NCBI RefSeq assembly: GCF_001612765.1
Contig: NZ_BDBB01000043.1
Coordinates: 16,209 to 80,208 of the forward strand
Origin: Nocardia arthritidis NBRC 100137
GTDB lineage: Bacteria; Actinomycetota; Actinomycetes; Mycobacteriales; Mycobacteriaceae
Length of the DNA: 64,000 nucleotides
Direction: 5' to 3'
Below are positions 42,125-51,400 of this stretch, in pieces. How positions within the stretch are numbered: position 1 is the first letter of the stretch; each line of letters starts with the position of its first letter. The notes beneath the pieces are model-generated. The model searched no databases. It was not told where the DNA came from and saw nothing but the letters and a program-made list of their open reading frames with translations. A program made the translations under genes and the position numbers.

Positions 42125-42751
42125 ATGGCCGGACCGACCGCCCTCGCGCTGGTGTGCACGCTGAAGAAGTCGCCCGCCGAATCCAGCAGCGATCTCATCG
42201 CCCGCCAGGTGCTCGACGAACTGGCCGGGCACGGTGTGCGGGGCACGGCGCTGCGCGTGGTGGACTACGAGGTACTGCCCGGAGTCACCGCCGACGAGGG
42301 CCCCGGCGACCAGTGGCCCTCGATTCGCGAGCAGGTCGCGGCGGCCGACATCCTGGTGATGTCGACCCCCACCTGGGTCGGGCACATGTCGTCGGTGGCG
42401 CAACGGGTGCTGGAGCGATTGGACGCGGAGTTGTCCGAAACCGACGACGCGGGCCGTCCGGCGATGGTCGGCAAGGTGGCCACGGTCGCGGTGGTCGACA
42501 ACGAGGACGGCGCGCACAAGATCGTCGCCGATCTGTATCAGGGGCTCAACGACATCGGATTCACCATTCCGGCGCAGGGCTGCACCTATTGGAACGATAC
42601 CTATTGGAACGATCAAGCCATGGGCGGCACCGATTACCAGGATCTCGATTCGGTGCCCAAGGCGGTGGCCTCGGCCACCGCCGCGCTGGCCGGGAACGCC
42701 GCCCACCTGGCCCGGCTGCTGGGCGCCCAGCAGTATCCGCCCGGCGACTGA
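42125..42751 (+). CDS. NADPH-dependent FMN reductase-like flavoprotein
   Basis: A 208-residue flavodoxin-fold protein. CTLKKSPAESSSDLIARQVLDEL is the phosphate-binding start, STPTWVGHMSSVAQRVLERLD the flavin-contact loop, and VATVAVVDNEDGAHKIVADLYQGLNDIGF the core strand and helix. An in-frame 15-base duplication gives Thr-Tyr-Trp-Asn-Asp twice. AGGAGG precedes ATG 42125. It is probably co-transcribed with the PLP decarboxylase. It may be a quinone or azo reductase type; substrate unknown. Confidence 0.85.
   Translation: MAGPTALALVCTLKKSPAESSSDLIARQVLDELAGHGVRGTALRVVDYEVLPGVTADEGPGDQWPSIREQVAAADILVMSTPTWVGHMSSVAQRVLERLDAELSETDDAGRPAMVGKVATVAVVDNEDGAHKIVADLYQGLNDIGFTIPAQGCTYWNDTYWNDQAMGGTDYQDLDSVPKAVASATAALAGNAAHLARLLGAQQYPPGD
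42584..42613 (+). repeat. 15-base tandem duplication inside the flavoprotein gene
   Basis: ACCTATTGGAACGAT occurs twice in a row, in frame, adding five residues (TYWND) to a normally conserved loop. Confidence 0.9.
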
Positions 42752-42764
42752 ACGCCCACGCGAT

Positions 42765-42796
42765 GGCGCCGGCGCCTCCCCCGAGGCGTCGGCGCC
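42765..42796. terminator. Bidirectional hairpin between convergent genes
   Basis: GGCGCCGGCGCCTC and GAGGCGTCGGCGCC pair over 14 bases with one mismatch around a four-C loop, between the stops at 42751 (+) and 42806 (-). Confidence 0.75.
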
Positions 42797-42805
42797 CTCG
42801 TCTGT

Positions 42806-43306
42806 TCAGGCCAGCACAGCGTCCACGGTCTTCTTCAGCGCCGAGGGCTGGGCCGGCGAGGTCGGCGCCTTCTTCCCGAGCTCCTGCATCCGGGCACCGA
42901 TCTCCTGAAGCTGCTTGCGCCCCAGGCTTTCCCGCACCTTCGGGAACCACTCGTTCTCTTCCTCATCGATGTGGTGGTCGACGTTCTCGATCAGCACGGT
43001 GGTCTTCGCGGTGAAGTGCTCGTCGTCGGGCTTCATCATCGACAACTCGGTGACCAGCACGTCGGCGACGTGATGCTCCTCGTAGGACTCCAGGATGTCG
43101 TCCTCGAGCTCCGGAACGAGTTTGCGGACCTCGGGGTACATGCATTCGTTCTCGAGATACGTGTGCACGGTGAGCGCCTCGATGATCTTCTTCACCACCT
43201 TGCCCTTGGTCTGCGTGGCGTCCTCGCCCGCCTTCTCGAATTCGCGGAACAGTTTCCGGATCGCCTTGTGGTCGTCGCGCAGCAGCACGATCGCGTCGGT
43301 CGTCAT
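42806..43306 (-). CDS. Hemerythrin-domain protein (second copy)
   Basis: A 166-residue hemerythrin HHE protein starting TTDAIVLLRDDHKAIRKLFREFE. Diiron ligands are expected in DDHKAIRKL, TYLENECMYPEV, YEEHHVADVL and NVDHHIDEEENEWF. The C-terminus is a Lys/Pro-rich tail. Compared with the copy at 31912 it is a different, more conserved subgroup (DNA-linked 'DUF'/HHE stress type). It is transcribed alone and has a GTTT-N15-GGGAA element upstream. Confidence 0.9.
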   Translation of the reverse strand: MTTDAIVLLRDDHKAIRKLFREFEKAGEDATQTKGKVVKKIIEALTVHTYLENECMYPEVRKLVPELEDDILESYEEHHVADVLVTELSMMKPDDEHFTAKTTVLIENVDHHIDEEENEWFPKVRESLGRKQLQEIGARMQELGKKAPTSPAQPSALKKTVDAVLA

Positions 43307-43345
43307 CGCTTTCTCCTTGCGTCAAGGGCCGGTTCTCTGCCGACA

Positions 43346-43369
43346 TTCCCGGCGTCGCCGCACCGAAAC
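43346..43369 (-). promoter_or_regulatory. SigB/SigF-like promoter candidate of the hemerythrin gene
   Basis: On the minus strand GTTT (43369-43366), 15 bases and GGGAA (43350-43346), one mismatch from the GGGTA consensus, 40 bases before ATG 43306. Confidence 0.4.
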
Positions 43370-43441
43370 CGGGTGGCTGCCGTGCGGCCGGACACGTGCC
43401 GGGCCGTAGGGTGAGCTGCACGCAGCGCAGAAAGGACGCAG

Positions 43442-43930
43442 ATGCCACAGGCGGACGAGAACGCACACGAGCTGGCCGAATCGGCGCAGCAGTCGGAGAT
43501 TACGGTGGCGGTCGCCGAATCGCTCACCTCGGGCCGGCTTTCTGCCACGCTGGGCGCGGCGCCGAACTCGTCCGAATGGTTCCGCGGCGGCCTGGTGGCC
43601 TACAGCACGGAGGTCAAGCGCACGGTCCTGGGTGTGCCCGACGTGCCGGTGGTCTCACAGACCGCGGCCGAAGCGATGGCCACCGGTGTCCGCGGCTTGC
43701 TGAAAGCAGCTGTCTCCGTGGCGGTCACCGGCGCAGGCGGCCCGGATCCGCAGGACGGTCAGCCACCGGGCTCGGTCTGGTTCGCGATCGCCACCGAGCA
43801 CGGCGTCCGCGCGTGGCACCGCCAGTTCGACGGCGAACCGGCGGAGGTGGTCGAGCAGACCGTCGCCTGCGCCACCGAATCGCTGCTCGACACCGTCCGC
43901 TCGCTGGGGCCGGACGGTTCCCCGGCGTGA
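43442..43930 (+). CDS. CinA C-terminal-domain (nicotinamide-nucleotide amidase-like) protein
   Basis: A 162-residue stand-alone CinA amidase domain. ITVAVAESLTSGRLSATLGAAPNSSEWFRGGLVAYSTEVKR and VAVTGAGGPDPQDG are the usual conserved blocks, with the catalytic Ser in ESLTSG. These enzymes deamidate nicotinamide mononucleotide in NAD recycling. AAAGGA lies before ATG 43442. It converges on the CDGSH gene with seven bases between stops. Confidence 0.9.
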   Translation: MPQADENAHELAESAQQSEITVAVAESLTSGRLSATLGAAPNSSEWFRGGLVAYSTEVKRTVLGVPDVPVVSQTAAEAMATGVRGLLKAAVSVAVTGAGGPDPQDGQPPGSVWFAIATEHGVRAWHRQFDGEPAEVVEQTVACATESLLDTVRSLGPDGSPA

Positions 43931-43937
43931 CCCGGGG

Positions 43938-44147
43938 TCACGACGAACGGCGATGCCTGCGGTGGCTGGTGTCGCAGAACGGATAGTTCTTCGAACGCTT
44001 GCACAGGCACAGCGCCACCAGGAACCGGTCGGAGCGCACCGTCCGCCCGTCCGCGGTGACGAATTCCACCGGGCCCTCGATCAAGGCGGGACCGTCGGCG
44101 GTGAGCGTCACTCGCCGCCACTGCTCATTGTCGGATGCGGTCGGCAC
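43938..44147 (-). CDS. CDGSH-type iron-sulfur protein
   Basis: A 69-residue protein with the CDGSH [2Fe-2S] motif, CLCKRSKNYPFCDTSH, giving the three Cys and one His ligands. Residues before it (GPALIEGPVEFVTADGRTV) match the usual N-terminal strand region. Such clusters carry electrons or are transferred to other proteins. It overlaps the end of the upstream methyltransferase gene by 23 bases and forms an operon with it and the diiron-oxygenase-like gene. Confidence 0.92.
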   Translation of the reverse strand: MPTASDNEQWRRVTLTADGPALIEGPVEFVTADGRTVRSDRFLVALCLCKRSKNYPFCDTSHRRHRRSS

Positions 44148-44778
44148 GGATCACCACCAGATCTTCCATTCGCTGACCGGGCCCGATCAGCCCGGCCGAT
44201 TCCAGCCACTGCGCGCGCCGGCGCAGCACGGGCCCGAACGGCACGGTCGCCCGTGCCACGATCGCGGCCTTGAGATCTCGCTCGCGCAGTTGCGCCAAGG
44301 TCGAATCCGGATCACTCAGCGCCGAATGCACGATCAACGCTACCCCGCGCGGTTTCAGCAAAGTGGGCAGCGCCGCGCACAACTGGTCGAGGATCGCCCG
44401 GCCCCCGGCTCCGGCGTCCCAGGCCCGGGCGATACCGCGGCTGTCGATGCCCTCGGGCGCGGGGACGTAGGGCGGATTGGCCAGCACCAGATCGAAACTG
44501 CGCCCGCCGAGGACCGCGGCGAAATCACCGCGCAACACCTCCGCATCGATGCCGCGCAGCCGGCAGTTCAACCACGCGGACACGACGGCGGACCGGGACA
44601 CGTCCACCGCCGTCACCCGCGCGGCTCCGGTGTACGCGGCGGCGACGGCCAACGCGCCCGTTCCGGTACACACGTCCAACGCGTGTCCGCCGCGCGGAAC
44701 GCCCGCTTCGGCCAGGGCGCGGACGAGCAACCAGGTGTCCAGCTGCGGCGAGTAGACGCCGGGAGGTCGAATCAACAT
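44125..44778 (-). CDS. HemK2/MTQ2-like SAM-dependent methyltransferase
   Basis: A 217-residue class I methyltransferase starting MLIRPPGVYSPQLDTWLL. The SAM motif is ALDVCTGTGALAVAAA and the catalytic NPPY occurs in LVLANPPYVPAPEG, typical of glutamine N5-methyltransferases of the HemK/PrmC/MTQ2 group. The target here is unknown. ATG 44778 is preferred because the conserved RPPGVY follows directly; an in-frame ATG at 44829, overlapping the upstream gene, is possible. The gene sits between the diiron-oxygenase-like gene and the CDGSH gene. Confidence 0.85.
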   Translation of the reverse strand: MLIRPPGVYSPQLDTWLLVRALAEAGVPRGGHALDVCTGTGALAVAAAYTGAARVTAVDVSRSAVVSAWLNCRLRGIDAEVLRGDFAAVLGGRSFDLVLANPPYVPAPEGIDSRGIARAWDAGAGGRAILDQLCAALPTLLKPRGVALIVHSALSDPDSTLAQLRERDLKAAIVARATVPFGPVLRRRAQWLESAGLIGPGQRMEDLVVIRADRIRQ

Positions 44779-44809
44779 CACAAGCGGCGAATAGCCCGCC
44801 GAGCGCTGC

Positions 44810-45826
44810 TTAATCGCCGGCGCCGCCATGTCCGCGCCCGCCGTCCCGCAACGAGCCGTGACCCGCGCGCCAGGACCCCAGCACATGGTCAGCGAACCGG
44901 TCCTCCAGCAGATTCGTCACCTGGATACCGAACGCCACCGACTCGGTCAGCTCGGGTTCCCGCCGCAGCAGGTCGCCGATCACCCCGGTACGCATGATCT
45001 GCTCGTGCACCGCGTCGGCTTCGACGTGCTCCCGGTAGAACAGCACGCACGCCGGATCGGCATCCAAGCGCTCCAGCGCCTGCACCAACCGCTGCGCCCC
45101 GGGCGGGGAGGTGATCTCCACCGTGGCGAAATGGCCAACCAGCGCACCACGCCACGACCGATGCAGCCCGAACAGCGACATCATGTTCACCAGCGCGAGC
45201 ATCGGCGCAGGAACCACGTCCAGATAATGCAGATAGTCCGGATTCAGGCCGGCGCCGGCCAGCAGGTCGGCGTACAGCTGCGCGTGCACACGTTCGCCGC
45301 GCCCGGCCCCGAACTCGTCGAACTCGACCGCCACCAGCGACGCCTTGGCTTGGCCGCGCAGCCGGGGAATCACCCATGCGTAAGGATCGGCCTCTTTGTG
45401 GTGGTAGATCGAACGGTGCACGAAGTACTCGCGCACCTGCCACCACTCGCCCTCGTCGCGCAGGAAACGGCTCACTCCCTCCGGGTCGGCCGGGGTGACC
45501 AGCAATTGGTCGAGTTCGGCGTCGAGATCCCCGCCGCCGGGCACGTCCTCGCGCAGCGCCCGCAGGAACCGCTGCTCCAGCGCGGCGCGCAGACCCAGCA
45601 GGCCCGGGTCCCATTCCCATCCCGCGTCGACCGCCGGGAAACCGTGATAGTGCAGCTCGTAGCAGGTGTGCAGGGCCAGGTGCAGGTCTTCGCCGTACGG
45701 GTCCGCCGGGCCGGGCTCCGGCGCCGATCCACCCGGTTCGCCGCGCAGCAGCTCCACCACCGCTTCCGACAGCTCGCCGCGTGGGCGGGGTAGTTCCTGC
45801 TTCGGAGCGCCTAACATGACCGTCAT
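44810..45826 (-). CDS. Iron-containing redox enzyme (heme-oxygenase-like diiron) family protein
   Basis: A 338-residue helical protein of the HO-like diiron oxidase/oxygenase group. EYFVHRSIYHHKEADPYAW, VEFDEFGAGRGERVHAQLYADL and FYREHVEADAVHEQ supply the Glu and His residues expected to bind two irons. It heads an operon with a HemK2-like methyltransferase and a CDGSH protein. The three could act together in oxidative modification of a small molecule or peptide; this is an inference. ATG 45826 lies ten bases after GGGTA on the minus strand; ATG 45817 is an alternative. Confidence 0.8.
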   Translation of the reverse strand: MTVMLGAPKQELPRPRGELSEAVVELLRGEPGGSAPEPGPADPYGEDLHLALHTCYELHYHGFPAVDAGWEWDPGLLGLRAALEQRFLRALREDVPGGGDLDAELDQLLVTPADPEGVSRFLRDEGEWWQVREYFVHRSIYHHKEADPYAWVIPRLRGQAKASLVAVEFDEFGAGRGERVHAQLYADLLAGAGLNPDYLHYLDVVPAPMLALVNMMSLFGLHRSWRGALVGHFATVEITSPPGAQRLVQALERLDADPACVLFYREHVEADAVHEQIMRTGVIGDLLRREPELTESVAFGIQVTNLLEDRFADHVLGSWRAGHGSLRDGGRGHGGAGD

Positions 45827-45836
45827 ACCGGTCGCT

Positions 45837-45841
45837 TACCC
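45837..45841 (-). promoter_or_regulatory. GGGTA element ten bases before the diiron-oxygenase-like gene
   Basis: On the minus strand GGGTA (45841-45837) is followed by ten bases and then ATG 45826, the same spacing as at 30614, 38982 and 40612. The -35 region is a poor match. Confidence 0.5.
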
Positions 45842-45954
45842 CGGGGCGGCGCTGTTATCGCGGCTTCGCGCGGAAAAGTATGCACTGTGGCCGTCCCGCG
45901 CCGCCGGTGTGCGACGCGGGGACTTCAGGCCGCCGTCCGATGAACTTTCCGGAA

Positions 45955-46290
45955 TTACCCGTTCGCCTTCTTGTACGCCTCGACGACCTCTGCGGAGATC
46001 CGTCCACGCGCCGACACATCGATGCCGTTCTTACGCGCCCATTCCCGGATCACCGTGGCCTGTTCCCGATCGGTCGCCGACCGCAGAACACCGCCGCGGC
46101 CGCGGCGCGCGCGACCGACCTTGCGGGCATACGGAACCCATTGCTCGAAGAATCCACGTAACTGACCGGCATTGTCCGTCGACAAGTCCATCTCGTAGGC
46201 CACGCCGTCCACGGCGAAAGACACTGTTTCCTCGGCCTGAGACTTGCCGTCGTAGTCATCGACCAGTGTCACGACGACCTTGCGTGCCAT
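45955..46290 (-). CDS. lsr2: Lsr2 nucleoid-associated protein
   Basis: A 111-residue Lsr2 protein. The N-terminal oligomerisation domain starts MARKVVVTLVDDYDGKSQAEETVSFAVDG and the C-terminal AT-hook-like domain has ATVIREWARKNGIDVSARGRIS, with the Arg-Gly-Arg minor-groove motif. Length and both domains are complete. Lsr2 bridges and silences AT-rich DNA. Mycolata often have more than one copy, so this may be the main one or a paralogue. It lies between the stress region and the polyketide operon. Confidence 0.95.
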   Translation of the reverse strand: MARKVVVTLVDDYDGKSQAEETVSFAVDGVAYEMDLSTDNAGQLRGFFEQWVPYARKVGRARRGRGGVLRSATDREQATVIREWARKNGIDVSARGRISAEVVEAYKKANG

Positions 46291-47067
46291 AGAGATAATC
46301 CCTTCACGGTTACCGAGCGCGTGCAGTCGAAAAAACAATCGTAGCCAGTAGATAACAGATCGGTTCCGCCCCTGGAACGGCGGGGTCCCCTTCTGTGGCA
46401 CGGGATGCGTCGCAGCGAGCGACGCACGCCGACGACCGTCGAGCCTCCCCAATATTGCCCGCGCACCGGGCGAAGCCGCAAACGCCGCACCGGGACGAGG
46501 GTTGCTGTGGCATGGACATTTCCGGCGATACCCCGGATGCCGGGGGCACTCCCGGCGCCCGGCCTCGTGCGGCAGTTCACCGGGCTCGACCCACGCGAGG
46601 ATGGGTCACCGGACAGCGGCGGGCCGGCGCACGGCGCCGAAATAGTCCTTCGCCCTCTGCGCCCGAGCACCACGGCGCGCGGAATCCGCTGAGGCCGTGC
46701 ATTTTTCGCCGAGCCGACGCACGGCACCGCTGCGCGACCGCTCCCACCGGTGAGAAGGGAACGATTCGGCTCGCGCCTAGTCTGGACGGCGCCCGGTCGA
46801 GCCGGAATACTGGCCTGCGCCGGTTTCGCAGGAGCCGATCACGCCGGGTGTGGCGCAGCCGGTCGACTCACCTTCGGACGAAAGGACCATCTCCCGATTC
46901 TGCGAACAGTGTCGGCCCGTTGAGAACGGCGGGGGGCCGAGTACCGTTCCGAACTCTGTCGAGCGAGCAGGACGTCCGCGGGAGGCGGCCCCCTGCAACG
47001 AACCAGATATCGGCCGATTCGTGGAATCCGGCCGGACGAGCCCAGTGCACGAGCGGAAGTCGATAGT
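46291..47067. other. Long non-coding region between lsr2 and the polyketide operon
   Basis: The 777 bases hold no gene I can support. An inverted repeat TGCGTCGC/GCGACGCA lies at 46406-46426 around AGCGA. The first 80 bases are AT-richer and should carry the lsr2 promoter; the right end should carry the promoter of the glycosyltransferase gene. Confidence 0.55.
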
Positions 47068-48360
47068 ATGCGTGTGGCCTTGTTGCCCGCAGGTACCAGG
47101 GGCGATCATCAACCGTATCTCGCGTTGGCGCACGAATTCCGTGCCCGCGGGCACGAAGTGGAAATCACCGCCACCCGCAATCAAGCGCACATCGTGCGCA
47201 AGGCGGGGTTCGAGCCTCGGGTGATTCCCTTCGACGCCGCGGAGCTGCTGGAGACGACGGCGGCGAAGCGAGCCCTGGCCTCCGGCAAGACACTGCCGTT
47301 CATCCGCATCATGCTCGACACGGTGCGGATCATCGAGGGTGAGCGTGGTGTGGCGATGCACGAGGTGCTCGCGAGAACCTGCGCGTCCGCGGATGTCGTC
47401 GTCGCGTGCGCGTCGACGCTGCCGTGGGCGATGGAGTTCCGCGAGAAGACCGGTACCCCGGTGATCGGCTGCCTGCCCTATCCGCTCGAACGCACCGATG
47501 AGTTCCCGTCGTCGTTCATGGTGAAGAACATGACCTCGTCCCGGATTCTGTCGCGGGCGACCTACAGTCTTTTCGAATCGTCCTACACGTTCTTGTATCG
47601 CAAGGTCGACCGTCAATTGCGCCGTCAGATGGGCTTGGCGGGCAGGCCGCGCAATCCTTTCCGGCGGCTGCGTGCCGAACGGATTCCGCTCGTCCACATG
47701 GTGAGCCCCGTGCTGTTGCCGAAGCCGCATGATTGGCCGGAGCGCGCGACGATCGTGGGCGCCTCTATTCTGCCGTCGCGGCTGCGGGACGCCTGGGGTG
47801 AAGCGGTCCTCGACCCGGAACTCGACGCGTGGCTCGACGAGGGGGAACCCCCGATCTATTTCTGCATGACCGGAATGCCCGTGCTCGATCCGGTGGAATG
47901 CCGCGAGATGATCGCGACGGTCTGCGCGCGCTTGGGGGCGCGGGCGCTGGTCACCGTGAAAGGCGAGGGATTCCCGAAAGGTTTCAGCGCCGACCGCAAC
48001 CTGCTGATCATCGATTCGTTCGATTACGACCGCGTGCTGCCGCGCTGTGTCGCGGTGGTGCATCACGGCGGCAGTGGAAATACCCACGACGTGGTGCGGG
48101 CGGGGATTCCGGCCGTGGTGATCCCGGTGCACAGCGATCAATTCTTCTACGGCTGGCGGATCGCCGCGCTCGGTATCGGAGCGACATTCCCGTACCGCAC
48201 GATCACCCCCGATCGTCTGCACCAGGCGCTGGCGCAGGCCCTCACACCGCGGGTGCGGCAGCGAGCGGCCGAGATCGGCCGCACGGTCGCGCAGGAGAAC
48301 GGTGTGTTCGCGGCGGTCGACACCGTCGAGAAATTGGCCGTCGCGACCCCCCGACCATGA
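47068..48360 (+). CDS. GT1-family glycosyltransferase (sterol/lipid UDP-glycosyltransferase type)
   Basis: A 430-residue GT-B enzyme starting MRVALLPAGTRGDHQPYLALA, as in the UGT/sterol 3-beta-glucosyltransferase group. The C-terminal donor-binding signature is VVHHGGSGNTHDVVRAGIPAVVIPVHSDQFFYG, with the usual HHGG and D-Q. IPLVHMVSPVLLPKPHDWP is typical of enzymes that glycosylate lipids. No signal peptide is seen. It is the first gene of the polyketide operon, 87 bases before the synthase, so it probably glycosylates its product. Confidence 0.88.
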   Translation: MRVALLPAGTRGDHQPYLALAHEFRARGHEVEITATRNQAHIVRKAGFEPRVIPFDAAELLETTAAKRALASGKTLPFIRIMLDTVRIIEGERGVAMHEVLARTCASADVVVACASTLPWAMEFREKTGTPVIGCLPYPLERTDEFPSSFMVKNMTSSRILSRATYSLFESSYTFLYRKVDRQLRRQMGLAGRPRNPFRRLRAERIPLVHMVSPVLLPKPHDWPERATIVGASILPSRLRDAWGEAVLDPELDAWLDEGEPPIYFCMTGMPVLDPVECREMIATVCARLGARALVTVKGEGFPKGFSADRNLLIIDSFDYDRVLPRCVAVVHHGGSGNTHDVVRAGIPAVVIPVHSDQFFYGWRIAALGIGATFPYRTITPDRLHQALAQALTPRVRQRAAEIGRTVAQENGVFAAVDTVEKLAVATPRP

Positions 48361-48447
48361 GATGCCGGTCGGCCGCCGCGGGCTATCGCGGCGTCGTCCG
48401 ATGCGCGCACGACAACCGTGACAGTCGAGTTCCGAAGGTTGTACCGC

Positions 48448-51400
48448 ATGACCGAATATCGTTCGTTCGTCGATGTCCTGCTCGCCCGCGGCGAGACCCT
48501 GTCGGCCGCCACGGCCTACCGCTTCCTGCGCACCGGTGACGTCGACGGCGCCATCGACGAGATCACCTACGCGGCCGTGTCGGCCCGGGCGCGGGCCATC
48601 GCCGCCGCGATGCAGGACGGCGGCATCCGCCGGGCCCTGCTGCTGTATCCGTCCGGATTGGATTTCATCGCGGCCTTTTTCGGCTGCCTGGCCGCGAACG
48701 TCGTCGCCGTGCCCGCGCCGCTGCCGCAACTGGACGCCCGGTCGCTGCGGCGGTTGCGGCACATGGTCACCGACGCCGACGTCGACGCGGTGCTCACCAC
48801 CGCTCAGGTCCGCGCCGACGCGACCGCGGCGGTCGGGGAACTTCCCGAGCTGGATGCGCTCACGTGGCTGGCGACCGACGAGATCCCCGACGACGCGGCG
48901 CCCGCATGGCGACAGCCCGCTGTCGGCCCGGACTCGGTCGCCTTCCTGCAATACACCTCGGGTTCGACCAGCGCGCCCCGCGGCGTCGTGGTCACCCACG
49001 CGAACCTGATGCACAACGAGCGCGCCATCGCCACGGCACTGGGCCATACGCCGGAGCTGCTGGCCTCGCTCACCGACGCGCTGTTCGTCAGCTGGCTGCC
49101 GATGTACCACGATATGGGGCTCATCGCGCCGGTGCTGCAGACGATGTTCGTCGGCGCGAACGCGGTGTTGTTGTCTCCCCGGCATTTCCTGCAACGCCCC
49201 CAACGCTGGCCACAGGCGGTGTCCGCGTTCGGCGCGCACACCAGCGGCGGCCCCAACTTCGGCTACGAGCTGTGCCTGCGCCGGATGACTGCCGCGCAGA
49301 TCGACCGGCTCGACCTGCGCGGCTGGAAGGTGGCGTTCAACGGCTCGGAGACGGTGCGGCCGGCCACCGTGCGCCGGTTCGCCGACACCTTCGCGAGCGC
49401 CGGATTCCGGGCCGAATCGTTCCAGCCGGTCTACGGCTTGGCCGAGGCGACGCTCATCGTCAGCGCCGCCGAACTCGGCGCGCGTCCGACGGTCGTCCTG
49501 CCGCCCGGGCGGTCCGAGCTGGTCGGCGTCGGATGCCCGGCCGAAGGACTGTCGATCGTCATCGCCGACCCCGAGCGCCGCACGGAGTGCGCCGACGGCG
49601 CCGAAGGCGAGATCTGGGTGTCCGGGACCAGTGTCGCCGCCGGATATTTCGGCAATGAAGCGGCCACCGCCGAGACCTTCCACGCCCGGCTCGGCGACGA
49701 CGATCGCGCTTTCCTGCGTACCGGGGATCTGGGTTTCGTGTCCGGCGGTGAGCTGTTCGTCACGGGCAGGCGCAAGGATCTGCTGATCATCGACGGCAAG
49801 AACCACTACCCGCAGGATCTGGAGCTGACGGCCGAAACCGCGCACGACGCCGTCCGCCCCGGCTGCGTCGCGGCGTTCTCCGTGGACGAGGGCATCGATG
49901 GGGAACTGCCGGTGGTGGTCGCGGAGGTGCGCACCGAGGATCCGGCCGAACTGACCGACGCCGAGGACGCGATCCGCGCGGCGATCGGCGCGGAGCACGG
50001 ACTCACGCTGCGATCGGTGGTCTTGCTCCGGCCCGGCGCCATCCTCAAGACCAGCAGCGGCAAACTCCAGCGGCAAGCCTGTCGCGCGGCCTATCTCGAC
50101 GACGCGTTCTCCCCGGTGCTGCCCGTCCGCGGCGAATTCGACGATCTCGGCGCCCCGGCCGTGGCACCACACGGTTCGGCGATGACCGCCGAAGCCATGC
50201 AGAGCTGGCTGGTGGACATCATCGCCCGGTTGGCGTATCTGGATCCGGCGCGGATCGACGTGCACCGGCCGCTCGTCGAATTCGGGCTCGGCTCCGCCGA
50301 TCTCGTCGAACTCGTCGTGGAGCTGTCCGATCGGGTCGGGCGGACCTTGGATACCAACCTGTTCTTCGAGCACCCCACCATCGCACAAGTGGTCACGGCG
50401 CTGCACCATGCCCAAGGCGGGGCCGGGCCCATCCCGGCTCCAGAGCGCAACGAAACCGAACCCGGCGCCACGCCCGTCCTGGACGGAGAGTCCACCGGAA
50501 CCGAGGCCGCGCCCGTCCCGCACCGGCGCGCCGACGATGCCATCGCGATCATCGCGATGGCCTGCCGTTTCCCCGGCGGCGCCGACGATCCGGAATCGCT
50601 GTGGCGCCTGCTGGACGACAGACGCGACGGCCTGTCCGAGGTGCCGCCCGGGCGCTGGAGCGTCGACGGGCTCTACGACCCGGACCCGGCCGCGGAGGGC
50701 AAGGCGTACACCTTCCGCGGCGGATACCTCACCCAGGTGGACGAGTTCGACGCCGCGTTCTTCGGCATCGGCCCGCGCGAGGCGGCGGTGATGGACCCGC
50801 AGCAGCGGCTCATGCTGGAACTGAGCTGGGAGGCGATCGAACGGTCCGGTCGTGACCCCAGGCAGTTGCAGGGCAGCATGACCGGTGTCTATCTCGGGGT
50901 GTACAGCACCGGCTATCTCGCCGACCCGGCTCCGCAGCAGTTGAACGGACAGGTCGGCACCGGGCTGTCGCCGAGCGTGGCCTCCGGACGGATCGCGTAC
51001 ACACTCGGATTGCATGGTCCGGCCGTCACCCTCGACACCGCGTGCTCCTCATCGATCGTCGCCATGCACCTGGCCGCCCAGGCGTTGCGGGCGGGCGAAT
51101 GCGATCTGGCCCTGGCCGGCGGCACGACACTGCTGATGAGCCCGACCGCGCACGTGGAATTGTGCAAACTCGGCGTGCTGTCGCCGTCGGGACGGTGCGC
51201 GCCGTTCGCTGCGGGGGCCGACGGCACGGTGTGGGCCGAGGGCGCCGGTCTGGTGCTGTTGAAGCGGCTCGACGACGCCCGGCGTGACGGCGACCGGGTC
51301 CTCGCGGTGTTCCGCGGCTCCGCGGTCAACCAGGACGGCCGCAGCCAAGGCATCAGCGCTCCCAACGGTTTCGCGCAGGAGCAGGTCATCAAGGCGGCGT

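Noticed and set aside
46777..51015. Very long minus-strand open frame opposite the synthase start
   Set aside because: Arg/His/Gln-rich shadow of the GC-rich plus-strand coding sequence; no domain, and the plus strand encodes a clear FAAL and ketosynthase.
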